From contig CP003179.1 in the NCBI GenBank assembly GCA_000237975.1, forward strand, positions 496,001 to 560,000: a DNA stretch of 64,000 bases, read 5' to 3'. A program made the translations under genes and the position numbers. How positions within the stretch are numbered: position 1 is the first letter of the stretch; each line of letters begins with the position of its first letter. The DNA comes from Sulfobacillus acidophilus DSM 10332. GTDB taxonomy: Bacteria > Bacillota > Sulfobacillia > Sulfobacillales > Sulfobacillaceae. The notes under the pieces are model-generated. The model did not search any database. It was not told where the DNA came from and worked only from the letters and a program-made list of their open reading frames with translations. This document shows, piece after piece, positions 8,466 through 17,825 of this stretch.

Positions 8466-8972
8466 ATGGAGAAGACAACGATTCCTCCCGAAGTCATGGT
8501 GAGCGTCACCATCAACGGCGAGGTCCGTCAGGCGCCAGCGGAGCCACGTACCCTGTTGGCTTATTTTATTCGTGACACCTTGGGCCTCACCGGAACTCAT
8601 GTGGGGTGCGACACCACCAGCTGCGGGGCATGCACCGTGCTGCTGGATGGCGTGCCGGTCAAGTCCTGCACCGTGCTGGCGGTTCAAGCGAACGGGCATC
8701 AGATCGAGACCGTGGAGGGACTGGAGCACGACGGACGACTTCATCCATTGCAGCAAGCGTTCTGGGACAACCACGGGCTTCAGTGCGGGTTTTGCACGCC
8801 GGGCATGCTGATGACTACCACGGCGCTTTTGCGCAGAAAGTTAGACGTCACCGAAGACGAGGTGCGCCGTGCGATCTCCGGCAATCTTTGCCGGTGCACG
8901 GGATACGTCAACATCGTGAAGGCCGTGCTGGACGCACGCCAGCGCATGAAAGAAGAAAAAGCGGAGGTGTGA
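8466..8972 (+). CDS. coxS: Aerobic CO dehydrogenase, 2Fe-2S small subunit CoxS
   Basis: The 168-residue subunit carries two [2Fe-2S] clusters. The plant-ferredoxin type uses Cys48, Cys53, Cys56 and Cys68. The helical type uses Cys107, Cys110, Cys142 and Cys144 (CGFCTPGM ... LCRCTGY). The ATG at 8466 has AAGGAGG in good position; a longer in-frame extension would overlap coxM and is rejected. It connects the molybdenum site of CoxL to FAD in CoxM. Confidence 0.95.
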   Translation: MEKTTIPPEVMVSVTINGEVRQAPAEPRTLLAYFIRDTLGLTGTHVGCDTTSCGACTVLLDGVPVKSCTVLAVQANGHQIETVEGLEHDGRLHPLQQAFWDNHGLQCGFCTPGMLMTTTALLRRKLDVTEDEVRRAISGNLCRCTGYVNIVKAVLDARQRMKEEKAEV

Positions 8973-8975
8973 GCG

Positions 8976-11327
8976 ATGGCAATGGAAGCCACGGAGATTC
9001 AACCGCTAGGCAAGGCGATCAAGCGCAAAGAGGATCCCCGGTTGATTCGCGGCCAAGGACGGTACATGGATGATATTGTGCTGCCGAAAATGCTCTATAT
9101 GGCGCTGGCGCGAAGCCCCTACGCCCACGCGCGGATCAAGGCCATCCGACTCGACCGGGCTTATGAGGTTCCGGGCGTTGTCGCCATCATCACTGGCGAG
9201 GATCTGGCCAAAATGAACTTGGCCTGGATGCCGACCATGGCTGGGGACCGGCAAATGGTGCTGGCGACTGGAAAAGTGCTCTTTCAATACCAAGAAGTGG
9301 CCGCAGTCGTGGCGGAAACCCGGGCGGCGGCGGAAGACGCGGCAGAACGGATTGAAGTGGACTACGAGCCGCTGACTCCGGTGGTGGACCCGTTCTTTGC
9401 CTTGACTCCCGAGGCGCCGGTGCTGCGGGAAGACCGCGAGCAAAAGAATAACCACATCTTTCACTGGGAAGTCGGAGAACGTGACGCGACGGAGGCGGCG
9501 CTGACGGCGTCACCGATTCGGGTCAAGGAAAATATTCGCATGCCTCGGGTGCACCCGGCGCCCATTGAGCCCTGTGGCTGCATTGCCGACTACCAAAAGT
9601 CCACCGGGAAGTTGACGTGGTATGTCACCTCGCAGGCGCCACACGCGCACCGCACCGTGCTGGCCATGGTGACGGGCTTGCCGGAGCACATGATTCACGT
9701 GATTTCGCCCGACGTCGGCGGCGGTTTTGGCAACAAAGTGCCCGTTTACCCGGGCTATGTGTGCGCTGTCGCGTTGTCAATTAAGTTGGGCCGCCCCGTC
9801 AAGTGGGTAGAGACCCGGACAGAAAACCTCACCACGACCAACTTTGCTCGTGACTACCATATGACGGCGGAAATCGGGGCGACCGAGGACGGACGGGTCA
9901 CTGCACTCAAGGTGACCACCATTGCCGACCACGGTGCCTTCGACGCGGCCGCCGACCCGTCCAAATTCCCGGCGGGTTTGTTTAGCATCGTCACCGGCTC
10001 GTACCGGTTTCCGGTAGCTTTTGCCGAAGTGGACGGAGTCTATACCAATAAGGCGCCGGGGGGGGTAGCGTACCGTTGCTCGTTTCGCGTCACCGAAGCT
10101 TCGTTCCTCATCGAGCGAACGATGAACACACTGGCGCTGCGTCTGAATATCGATCCGGCGGAACTGCGGCGGCGCAACTTCATCCGCCCCGAGGAATTCC
10201 CGTATCACACGCCGCTCGGCTGGACCTACGACAGCGGCGATTACGAAAAAACCCTGAATAAGGCGTTGGCGCTCATTGATTATGAGAACCTGCGCAAAGA
10301 ACAGCAAGAGCGGCGCGCTCGGGGAGAGCTGGTCGGGATCGGTATCTCGACGTTTACTGAAATCGTGGGGGCGGGACCAAGCCACACGTTCGACATCATG
10401 GGCATTAAGATGTTCGACAGTTGTGAGATTCGCGTGCATCCAACGGGCAAGGTCATCGCACGGCTCGGCACTCGCCATCAAGGACAAGGGCACGAAACCA
10501 CCTTTGCGCAAGTCGTCGCCCAGGAATTGGGACTCTCTGCATCCGATGTGTTAATTGAAGAGGGCGATACCGACACGGCACCGTACGGTCTGGGCACCTA
10601 CGCGAGCCGTAGCACTCCGACGGCCGGTGGGGCGGCGGCCTTGGCGGCGCGGCGCATCCGGCAAAAGGCGGCCCAGATCGCGGCCCACCTGCTCGAAGTT
10701 TCTCCAGACGATGTGGAGTGGGACGGAGTGCGCTTTGTCGCCAAAGGCTTGCCGTCGCGCAGCGTCACGATGAGTGAGGTGGCGCTGGCTGCCTACACTA
10801 ATTTGCCCCCGGGAATGGAGCCGGGACTCGAGGCCACCTATTATTACGATCCGCCCAACCTGACCTTTCCTAATGGTGCCTATATCGCGGTGGTATCCAT
10901 CGACCGCGGGACTGGCCAGGTCAAGGTGGAGCGCTTTGTCGCCGTCGACGATTGCGGCACCGTGATTAACCCCATGGTGGTCGAAGGCCAGGTTCACGGC
11001 GGGTTGACCGAAGGCTTCGGCATCGCCTTTATGCAGGAAATCGCGTTTGACCAAGATGGCAACAATCTGGCGCCTAACTTCATGGACTATTTGGTACCCA
11101 CTGCGGTGGAAACGCCGCGCTGGGAAACGGCACTTACTCAAACCCCGTCACCCCATCATCCCATCGGTGCCAAAGGGGTGGGTGAGTCGCCTAACGTGGG
11201 GTCGCCGGCGGCTTTTGTCAATGCAGTGGTGGATGCGCTGTCGCCCTACGGGATCACCAATCTGGAAATGCCGCTGTTTCCTTGGAAAATCTGGGAGATT
11301 CTCCACCAACACGGTCTCGCGCTGTAA
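8976..11327 (+). CDS. coxL: Aerobic CO dehydrogenase, molybdenum large subunit CoxL (form I)
   Basis: The 783-residue catalytic subunit oxidises CO to CO2 at a Mo-S-Cu centre bound through molybdopterin cytosine dinucleotide. The active-site loop reads AYRCSFR (residues 365-371). This matches the AYXCSFR signature of form I true CO dehydrogenases, with the copper-binding Cys at 368. GAKGVGESPNVG places the catalytic Glu at 737. The length is close to the usual roughly 800 residues. It starts 3 nt after coxS and no lesions were seen. Confidence 0.95.
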   Translation: MAMEATEIQPLGKAIKRKEDPRLIRGQGRYMDDIVLPKMLYMALARSPYAHARIKAIRLDRAYEVPGVVAIITGEDLAKMNLAWMPTMAGDRQMVLATGKVLFQYQEVAAVVAETRAAAEDAAERIEVDYEPLTPVVDPFFALTPEAPVLREDREQKNNHIFHWEVGERDATEAALTASPIRVKENIRMPRVHPAPIEPCGCIADYQKSTGKLTWYVTSQAPHAHRTVLAMVTGLPEHMIHVISPDVGGGFGNKVPVYPGYVCAVALSIKLGRPVKWVETRTENLTTTNFARDYHMTAEIGATEDGRVTALKVTTIADHGAFDAAADPSKFPAGLFSIVTGSYRFPVAFAEVDGVYTNKAPGGVAYRCSFRVTEASFLIERTMNTLALRLNIDPAELRRRNFIRPEEFPYHTPLGWTYDSGDYEKTLNKALALIDYENLRKEQQERRARGELVGIGISTFTEIVGAGPSHTFDIMGIKMFDSCEIRVHPTGKVIARLGTRHQGQGHETTFAQVVAQELGLSASDVLIEEGDTDTAPYGLGTYASRSTPTAGGAAALAARRIRQKAAQIAAHLLEVSPDDVEWDGVRFVAKGLPSRSVTMSEVALAAYTNLPPGMEPGLEATYYYDPPNLTFPNGAYIAVVSIDRGTGQVKVERFVAVDDCGTVINPMVVEGQVHGGLTEGFGIAFMQEIAFDQDGNNLAPNFMDYLVPTAVETPRWETALTQTPSPHHPIGAKGVGESPNVGSPAAFVNAVVDALSPYGITNLEMPLFPWKIWEILHQHGLAL

Positions 11328-11339
11328 GGGGGAGGACAC

Positions 11340-12290
11340 ATGGATGCGGTGTTGCAAGAGGCAGCACGCCTGGATTTAGCCCAAGAACCCTATGTGATGG
11401 TGACCGTAGTGCGGACCGTGCCGCCGACTTCGGCTACCGTGGGCGCGCGTGCGTTGGTGAGCGTAGACCGAAAGATCACAGGGTACGTCGGTGGGGAGTG
11501 TACCCGACGGATTTTGCTGGAGGTGGTAGAGGAGGCGCTGGCCGATGGCCGCCCGCGCATTCTGTTGCTCACCCCGGATTCGGAGGGGTCGGTGAGAGAC
11601 GCGGGTCAGGGGATTTTGGTCAAACCGATGACCTGCCATTCCGGCGGCACTGTGGAACTGTTTGTGGAGCCGCGACTGGCCGATCCGGTTCTTTTGGTGG
11701 TGGGGGATTCTCCTGTGGCGCAAAGTCTCGCGGAGCTCGCCGCGCAGCTCCCGTTTACCGTGCGCCGGGCTTCTATGTCTGAGGCTGACGATTGGGAGTC
11801 CTTAAAAAACCAGATTGAACAGCATGCGGTAGCGGGCAGTTACGTGGTGGTGGCGACGATGGGCCAATATGACGATTGGGCGATCGACGTGCTGCGCGAC
11901 GTGCCCATCCAATATTTAGGTGTGGTGGCCAGCCCTCGTCGTGGGGAGCTTTTGCGCCAACGCTTCGAGCAAGGCCAGCGCCAGGACGAGGCGTGCGTGG
12001 TGTCCGTGCCCGCGGGGTTGGATTTGGGATCCCGCCACCCCGGGGAGATCGCGGTGAGCATCCTCGCAGAAATCATTCAAATCCGCCGTCAACACGGTGC
12101 GGTGCCGGTGGTTCGGGTAGCCGCGCCGCCGGAAGACGACCTGGTGGTGACCGATCCGGTCTGCCACATGCAGGTCAAGCTCCGCGAGACCCCATACCGT
12201 ACCCGCTATGGCGGCAAGGAGTGGGGGTTTTGCGCGCAGTCGTGCCTTGACGCGTTTTTGCAAGAACCCGAGCGCTATTTAGGGAATTAA
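11340..12290 (+). CDS. XdhC/CoxI-family maturation factor with C-terminal YHS domain
   Basis: The 316-residue protein begins with an XdhC/CoxI domain (VRTVPPTSATVGARALV ... VGGECTRRILLEVV). A Rossmann-like XdhC_C region follows (LLVVGDSPVAQSLAELA, then YLGVVASPRRGELL, HPGEIAVSILAEI). The last about 45 residues form a YHS domain (DPVCHMQV ... YGGKEWGFCAQSCLDAFLQEPERY) with two Cys pairs able to bind metal. XdhC proteins bind molybdenum cofactor and help insert the sulfurated form. The YHS fusion suggests metal (possibly copper) handling, which is inference. Confidence 0.85.
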   Translation: MDAVLQEAARLDLAQEPYVMVTVVRTVPPTSATVGARALVSVDRKITGYVGGECTRRILLEVVEEALADGRPRILLLTPDSEGSVRDAGQGILVKPMTCHSGGTVELFVEPRLADPVLLVVGDSPVAQSLAELAAQLPFTVRRASMSEADDWESLKNQIEQHAVAGSYVVVATMGQYDDWAIDVLRDVPIQYLGVVASPRRGELLRQRFEQGQRQDEACVVSVPAGLDLGSRHPGEIAVSILAEIIQIRRQHGAVPVVRVAAPPEDDLVVTDPVCHMQVKLRETPYRTRYGGKEWGFCAQSCLDAFLQEPERYLGN

Positions 12291-12303
12291 CAAACAGGAG
12301 GTC

Positions 12304-12762
12304 ATGACGATGAAATCGTATCAAGGGGCCGTGACCATTGACGCACCGGTCGACGTCGTGTGGGACTTTGTCCGCAATCCGGACGCGATTGGCGCTTGTA
12401 TGCCGGATGTGGTGGAATATCACGCTCAGGACGGGCATCACCTCACCGCCAAAGTGCGGGTGGGTGTGGGCCCGGTGCGGGCAATTTTTGACTTGAGTGC
12501 TGAGGTCAGAGAATTGTCGGGCCCCCGACAGGCCCGGCTTGCTGCCAAAGGCGGTGGGATGGGCAGCGGCTTTCAGCTTGTCAGCGACATGACTGTCAAG
12601 CCGGATGATGCACAAGGCACACGCCTTGAATGGGTGGCGGAGGTCACCGTGAGCGGGCCTTTGGCGACGTTGGGCGGCCGGGTGCTGGACAACCAAGTGA
12701 AGAGGATTACGGAACAGGTTTTTGAAAACATTCGGAAGGGCGTTGCGGCTCAATCGGTGTAG
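12304..12762 (+). CDS. coxG: CoxG, SRPBCC-fold CO dehydrogenase accessory protein
   Basis: The 152-residue protein of the CoxG family begins SYQGAVTIDAPVDVVWDFVRNPD. It continues through CMPDVVEYHAQDGHHLTAKVRVGVGPVRAIFDL, the typical pattern. CoxG has been linked to quinone delivery or membrane recruitment of CO dehydrogenase in other bacteria. GGAGG precedes the start. It lies between xdhC-YHS and coxD. Confidence 0.9.
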   Translation: MTMKSYQGAVTIDAPVDVVWDFVRNPDAIGACMPDVVEYHAQDGHHLTAKVRVGVGPVRAIFDLSAEVRELSGPRQARLAAKGGGMGSGFQLVSDMTVKPDDAQGTRLEWVAEVTVSGPLATLGGRVLDNQVKRITEQVFENIRKGVAAQSV

Positions 12763-12807
12763 GTCAGGAGGTCGCTGCATCTCAACATCAGGCAAAGGGG
12801 TGTTCCG

Positions 12808-13659
12808 GTGATTCCCCTGGACACATGGATTGAACGGCTCAATCAGGTAGGATACGTGGCCGATGAAAGGGTGGCGGCCACCTGTCATCTGATGGAGACG
12901 CTGAAACGTCCCCTGTTGGTGGAGGGTCCGGCCGGAGTCGGCAAAACGCTCTTGGCCAAGGCATTGGCGCAGAGCATGGGACGGCCCTTGGTGCGTCTTC
13001 AATGCTATGAAGGCCTGGACCAAACCAAAGCGCTTTACGACTGGAACTACCCCAAGCAGTTTCTGGCGGCGCGCGTGGCAGGGGAGGGAGCCGCCGTAGA
13101 GTCACTCTATACCCGGGACTTTTTATTGGAGCGGCCGCTTCTGACCGCTCTGCGACTGAAGCCCGCCCCGGTTCTCTTAATTGACGAGGTGGAGCGGGCC
13201 GATGAGGAATTCGAGGCCCTGTTGCTGGAGCTTTTGGGGGAATTTCAAATCACTATTCCGGAATTGGGCACGATTGTCGCCGACGAGCCCCCGTGGGTCG
13301 TGCTCACCTCCAACCGCACCCGCGATTTGTCCGATGCGCTCCGGCGGCGCTGCCTGTATCTGTGGTTGGACTACCCCTCTCCTGAACGGGAACTGGCAAT
13401 TATTCACCGCGAAGTGCCTAGCCTGTCCCTAGAGGTGGCCGCGAGTATTGTGGGGGCGGTTCGAAGGCTGCGCGGGTGGAATCTCATTAAACCGCCGGGG
13501 ATTGCGGAATCACTCGACTGGGCACGCGTACTGGCAGCGTGTGAAGCGGCCCCCATCACAGAGGATGTTTTGCGGTGGACGCTGACCTGCGTGCTGAAAA
13601 CCCAAGACGATTGGGCGAGAGTGGAGGCGGAAGGGCTTCGGGCGCTATGGACCAGCTAA
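12808..13659 (+). CDS. coxD: CoxD, MoxR-type AAA+ ATPase
   Basis: The 283-residue chaperone ATPase starts at a GTG. Walker A is GPAGVGKTLLAKAL near residue 39. Walker B is LLIDEVERADEEFEALLLELL near 121. Sensor 1 is VVLTSNRTRDLSDALRRR. In Oligotropha CoxD is needed to build the CuSMo active site, acting with the VWA protein CoxE. It overlaps coxE by 13 nt. Confidence 0.92.
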   Translation: MIPLDTWIERLNQVGYVADERVAATCHLMETLKRPLLVEGPAGVGKTLLAKALAQSMGRPLVRLQCYEGLDQTKALYDWNYPKQFLAARVAGEGAAVESLYTRDFLLERPLLTALRLKPAPVLLIDEVERADEEFEALLLELLGEFQITIPELGTIVADEPPWVVLTSNRTRDLSDALRRRCLYLWLDYPSPERELAIIHREVPSLSLEVAASIVGAVRRLRGWNLIKPPGIAESLDWARVLAACEAAPITEDVLRWTLTCVLKTQDDWARVEAEGLRALWTS

Positions 13660-14756
13660 CCGTGGGGACACTCGAGGAGGCGATGGAGCGCCAAGTGTCC
13701 GGATTTACCGCGTTTCTTCGCCGCCACGGTTTTCCTTCGACAGTTTTGGACACCAAGGCGGCGCTTGAGGTCTTGAGAGAGGTGCTGCCTACCAACCGTG
13801 ACGCGATTGAGGTCTACTGGCAGTCAATCTACGCCACGACCAAGGAACAATGGGAAGTCTTTCCGGCCCTTTTCCGGCGCTATTTTGATTCCAAGGGTCC
13901 CCGGTTGACCGGGCGAGAGGCGGTTGTGGAGGACGACCAGACAGGACTGTCGGGACCACCGGCAGAGGTACCCGACGTGCCGAAGTTGACGCTCCAATCA
14001 TCAGCGCGGGCACTGTTGGCGTATAGTCCCCGGTGGGGAGGCGACGTTTCCCTCTCGCCAGATCCGGACCTCGATGTGGCGCGGATGAAACCTTGGACCC
14101 GGGTGGTGCTAAATCACTGGGCGCACCCGAGGGGACAGCGCTGGAAGTCGCCGTGCGGGCCCACCATCAATTGGCCTGGGACGGTAAGGACTGGCTTTCG
14201 CCACGGTGGCGACGCGGTTCAGTGGACCCGGCAGCATCGCAGACGTATGCGTCCCCGGCTGGTAGCCGTGATTGACGTGTCAGGTTCTATGGCGGCTTAT
14301 GCCCCTTTTTATTTAGGTTTGGTGTGGCACCTGGTGCGGATGGGATCGCGGGTGGAGTGTTTTGTGTCCAGTAATCGCATGGTCCGGGTGACGGAGGCTT
14401 TGAGACGCAGTAGGCCCGGAGGCCAACCGGTGGCCGACGCCGGCAAGATGGGAGGCGGCACCCGGCTCGGTTGGGCGTTTTCCGTTCTCCAGCACAAGCA
14501 CCGAACCCTCCTAAACTTCAAAACGACGCTATTGGTGGCCTCCGATGGATTTGACGCGGGTGACATTTGGATGTTGGTGGAGACCTTTCCCAGGATTGCT
14601 CAGGCAGTGGGGCAAGTCATTTGGATGAACCCTTTGCTTTTGGAACCCGGCTATGAGCCGCGGTCGGCCGCCTTAAAGGTGGTCTTGCCATATTGTGCGG
14701 CGCATGTTGGGGTGCGAGATGCTCTCTCATGGGTCGAGTACGCCAAGAGTCTTTAG
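13647..14756 (+). CDS. coxE: CoxE, VWA-domain protein
   Basis: The 369-residue protein starts at the ATG 13647, inside the end of coxD; a longer in-frame start at 13575 would overlap coxD much more. The C-terminal von Willebrand A domain begins VAVIDVSGSM near residue 207, a full MIDAS DxSxS. GGGTRLGWAF and VASDGFDAGD supply the later MIDAS residues. It is the expected CoxD partner in maturation of the CO dehydrogenase active site. Confidence 0.92.
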   Translation: MDQLTVGTLEEAMERQVSGFTAFLRRHGFPSTVLDTKAALEVLREVLPTNRDAIEVYWQSIYATTKEQWEVFPALFRRYFDSKGPRLTGREAVVEDDQTGLSGPPAEVPDVPKLTLQSSARALLAYSPRWGGDVSLSPDPDLDVARMKPWTRVVLNHWAHPRGQRWKSPCGPTINWPGTVRTGFRHGGDAVQWTRQHRRRMRPRLVAVIDVSGSMAAYAPFYLGLVWHLVRMGSRVECFVSSNRMVRVTEALRRSRPGGQPVADAGKMGGGTRLGWAFSVLQHKHRTLLNFKTTLLVASDGFDAGDIWMLVETFPRIAQAVGQVIWMNPLLLEPGYEPRSAALKVVLPYCAAHVGVRDALSWVEYAKSL

Positions 14757-14892
14757 ACTTGAGGGTGTACAGGATGACTGTAGCCTTGGAATCGGGAATC
14801 CGGGCTGGGCGCATCGACCAGAGCGACTGAAATCACTGGGTAAACGCTTCACAGGCTTACCGACAAGCAATACGACGAGGGGTGGTGGTGTT

Positions 14893-15906
14893 ATGTCATC
14901 AATTCGGGAAGCCCGCCAGATTTGGGAGTTGGCGGAGGAGGCCAAGGCTTCCAATCAGGCGGTTGTCCTCGCGACATTGATTACGGTCCGAGGGTCTGCC
15001 TATCGTCGGCCGGGCGCGAAAATGGTGATGCGGCAAGACGGGCGGATGCGGGGCACCATAAGCGGGGGATGCTTGGAAGGGGACTTGTTTTTACATGCGG
15101 AAGCCGTGATGGTCTCTCAAAAACCGAGTCTTCATCATTATGACCTGACCGAGGATGAAATGTGGGGGCTCGGCATTGGCTGTAAAGGGACCGTCGATAT
15201 CTGGCTCGAACCGATTGTCTGGGAGAATCCGTTTTGGCAAGCGTTTGGCGAAGCCGTGAAACAGGATTCTCCGGTGTTATGGGGCGCAGAGTTGCCTGAG
15301 GGACGCCGGTTTGTGTGGAGGATGGATGTCCGGGCGGGCGATGTGCCACAGTGGGCCTCAATTCCCGTCGAAGGCCATGGTGCCGATTTCGGCGTGCGGG
15401 AAGGTTTCTGGTGGGACATTATGCGCCCCCCGCAGCGGTTGGTTATTGCCGGGGCCGGACACGATGCTGAGCCGGTGGCTCGCCTGGCGCATCAGGTGGG
15501 ATTCGAGGTGGTTGTGTTGGACCCACGGCCGCATGTGAATAACGCGGATCATTTTCCGACGGCGGAACACTGGGTGAAGGACGCTGGTGACGTCGATCCC
15601 TCCACGCTTCAAGGAGCGTATTGGGTCATTATGAATCATCATCAACGGCGCGATGAAGACAGTATTCGTTGTGCAGCTAAAACCGCCCCACGATTTGTGG
15701 GTATTTTGGGCCCGCGTCAGCGCACCGAAGAAATGCTGGCTCACGTGGGAGTGATGCCAGACACGCTGCCGATTCACGCCCCTGTGGGGATCGATCTAGG
15801 CGCAGAAACTCCCGACGAGGTGGCCGTCAGTATTGTCGGCGAACTCATGGCTTATCGCCGGGGAAGTCATGGGGGGTCGCTTCACGGCCGGGACCACATC
15901 CATTAA
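14893..15906 (+). CDS. XdhC-family molybdenum-cofactor maturation protein
   Basis: The 337-residue protein has the full XdhC_CoxI (VLATLITVRGSAYRRPGAKMVM ... GTISGGCLEGDL) and XdhC_C (RLVIAGAGHDAEPVARLAHQVGFEVVVLDPR) domains. VGILGPRQRTEEML and GLDLGAETPDEVAVSIVGE motifs are also visible. It is the second XdhC-type protein of the operon, this one without YHS. The ATG at 14893 was chosen for domain length and the GGTGGTGGTG upstream. A 136-nt gap separates it from coxE. Confidence 0.9.
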   Translation: MSSIREARQIWELAEEAKASNQAVVLATLITVRGSAYRRPGAKMVMRQDGRMRGTISGGCLEGDLFLHAEAVMVSQKPSLHHYDLTEDEMWGLGIGCKGTVDIWLEPIVWENPFWQAFGEAVKQDSPVLWGAELPEGRRFVWRMDVRAGDVPQWASIPVEGHGADFGVREGFWWDIMRPPQRLVIAGAGHDAEPVARLAHQVGFEVVVLDPRPHVNNADHFPTAEHWVKDAGDVDPSTLQGAYWVIMNHHQRRDEDSIRCAAKTAPRFVGILGPRQRTEEMLAHVGVMPDTLPIHAPVGIDLGAETPDEVAVSIVGELMAYRRGSHGGSLHGRDHIH

Positions 15907-16052
15907 TACACCGGACGGCGGGCGGGGTGCGGCTGGTGAGCCGGACCAAGCCGGCATTCCATCATCCACGCCCATTTGCTGGATGAATCGGGCGAGCCCG
16001 TGGTGCGGACGAGACAGACCACGATATCACATTCCCGCCATCGCGGAGACGT
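15907..16052. other. Short non-coding stretch after the cox operon
   Basis: I see no supported gene. The cox operon ends here, and the IS66 remnant starts at its terminal repeat at 16053. Confidence 0.4.
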
Positions 16053-16677
16053 AAACGTAAAATAATCCCCACCTTGGCGGCGGGGATCGTTTGTGATGGA
16101 GGGGGATTAGGGGGCTGATGGGATGGGTTGCGCTTTCACGTGAACCGGTAACGTGGCCGACCAGGGTAAGCAATCGGCCCAGCTGGCCGCGTTCTCCAAG
16201 GCGCGCTGCGGCAATTCCTCAAACAGATATTGAAGATAGGCACGCGGTTCCAAACCGTTTTCTTTGGCGGTTTGAATCCGCTGGCTTGCGCCCCGCGCGG
16301 CGTATTGGCAAAGAGCCAGTTTTTTCGACCGGTCACAAAGGGTTTGATGGCGCGTTCACTGCGGTTGTTGTCCACCTCGAGGCGCCCATCCTCCAGAAAC
16401 CGCGTGAGCGGTTTCCATTGATTCAGGCAATAGGTCACTGCCTTGCCCAGGGCACTCCGCGGCAAGACCTGGCGTTCTTGGGTCCGTAACCACCGGGCAA
16501 ACTGAGCCAGCACCGGCCGACTCCGCACTTGACGTGCCGCGTGCCGTTCCGCCGGGGATGCGTCCCGCAGATCCCGTTCAATCCGAAAGATCGTATTACA
16601 GAATTCCAGACCCTCGCGAATCGTACTGGGGCCCTCGCGTGCCGCGGGCGGCAAGATTTGCAGGGCTTCCATAAAGT
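16053..16677 (-). pseudogene. tnpC: IS66-family transposase TnpC, C-terminal part, with IS end
   Basis: On the minus strand the frame runs from RYFMEALQ through AVTYCLNQWKPLTRFLEDG, VDNNRSERAIKPFVTGRKNWLFANTPRGAQAS. A deletion with frameshift follows, and another frame continues as IQTAKENGLEPRAYLQYLFEELPQ to SWADCLPWS and a stop at 16107. The N-terminal half is missing, because the gene is cut at the ARR-x-F motif by the palindrome of RIT-C. The IS66 end GTAAACGTAAAATAATCCCC lies at 16053-16072. Confidence 0.8.
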
Positions 16678-16680
16678 ACC

Positions 16681-16734
16681 GTCGCTAATGTGTAGCTACA
16701 CATTAGCGACGTAATGATAAGCTGGCCGTAATGG
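16681..16734. repeat. Left inverted repeat of RIT-C (30-bp palindrome plus 24 bp)
   Basis: Positions 16681-16710 form a perfect palindrome with half-site GTCGCTAATGTGTAG. Positions 16711-16734 complete a 54-bp inverted repeat identical to 20149-20202. Confidence 0.9.
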
Positions 16735-16745
16735 AAAGTTGACGC

Positions 16746-16773
16746 GAGAAATGGCTGAGTGAGGCCATTTCTC
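16746..16773 (-). terminator. Hairpin at the end of the recombinase trio
   Basis: GAGAAATGGC and GCCATTTCTC form a 10-bp stem with an 8-nt loop, just after the stop of the last recombinase. A second pair (ATGGAAAGT/ACTTTCCAT) nests around it. There is no clear T run, so termination is only suggested. Confidence 0.4.
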
Positions 16774-16796
16774 CGTCGATCACTTTCCATTTCATG

Positions 16797-17825
16797 TCAC
16801 GAGGACCCGAGGCCTTTCAGCCATGTGAGTAACTCTGTGTTCGCTTGCCATGGAGGTAACGTTTCCGAAACGATACCGCCGCTATGGCGTTCCAAGGCCT
16901 TCCGCTTCATTTCGCTGTCGACCCGTGCATACATTTCGGTGGTCTTGAGGTCGACATGGCCCAGAAGATCCCGGATATATACGAGATTCACTCCGGCCTG
17001 GAGCAAATGCATGGCCTTCGAATGGCGGAACCCATGGGGCGACACCGTGTCCGGAAGGGTGCCCGGAGAAACCCGGGCGGCTTGTTGAACATACTTGGTC
17101 ACGATATAGGCCACCCCTTCACGAGAGAGTTTGCTTCCCGCCCGGTTTTGAAACAACGGGTACGCACTCGCTTGGGGGTGGGTCAACTTGCGTTCCTGCC
17201 GATATTGCTCCAGGAGGCGCCCCATGGGCGGCATTAGCGGCACAATCCGACTTTTTTGTCCCTTGCCCGTGAGCCGCATCGTGGATACGGGGCCCTCTTT
17301 GATATCCCCTGCGACGACGTCGCAGAGTTCCTGAACCCGGGCGCCTGTATCATAAAGAAGGCTCAATAACACGGCATCCCGCCGCCCGCCAGGGACGGCC
17401 AGGTTGGGAAGGCTCAGAAGAAACTTCATCTGTTCGACGGTTAAATACGGCATTGGCCCTGAGGCCGTTTTTTTAAGAGGAATCGCCCGTAATTGCTGCG
17501 CCTGCATCATGAACTCCGGCTGCTCTCGTTGGAGATACTGCACAAAGGCGTACAAGGCCGCCAAGCGGACATTCCGCGTGGACACGCTGCAGTGACGATG
17601 CGTTTCGATCCAGTCCAAGAAGTGCTCGATGGTTGGGCGCGTTAAATCCTGCAAGCGGATTTTATCGGGGGGCGTGGCACACTGGGTGTCAAAAAACTCG
17701 ATAAGCAGTTTAAACATATCCCGATAGGACAGCACCGTATTCGTGCTTAATCCCCGCACCCCCGGGAGATACGTGGCCAAGTACTGTGACACGCGGTAGG
17801 CGAAATCAGTGGGTTGGGCCATCAT
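16797..17825 (-). CDS. Tyrosine recombinase, third of the RIT trio
   Basis: The 342-residue integrase has a core-binding domain at 10-110. The catalytic domain shows Arg in YDTGARVQELCDV, Lys in GKGQKSRIVPL, HGFRHSKAMHLL (HxxR), GHVDLKTTEMYARV (His and nucleophile Tyr). The set is complete. The ATG at 17825 overlaps the preceding gene by 20 nt. In the trio it would act with the other two on the terminal repeats. Confidence 0.92.
   Translation of the reverse strand: MMAQPTDFAYRVSQYLATYLPGVRGLSTNTVLSYRDMFKLLIEFFDTQCATPPDKIRLQDLTRPTIEHFLDWIETHRHCSVSTRNVRLAALYAFVQYLQREQPEFMMQAQQLRAIPLKKTASGPMPYLTVEQMKFLLSLPNLAVPGGRRDAVLLSLLYDTGARVQELCDVVAGDIKEGPVSTMRLTGKGQKSRIVPLMPPMGRLLEQYRQERKLTHPQASAYPLFQNRAGSKLSREGVAYIVTKYVQQAARVSPGTLPDTVSPHGFRHSKAMHLLQAGVNLVYIRDLLGHVDLKTTEMYARVDSEMKRKALERHSGGIVSETLPPWQANTELLTWLKGLGSS

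Noticed and set aside
9777-10511. 244-codon frame antisense to coxL
   Set aside because: It lies wholly opposite the conserved coxL coding region and has no recognisable family; codon bias of coxL explains it.
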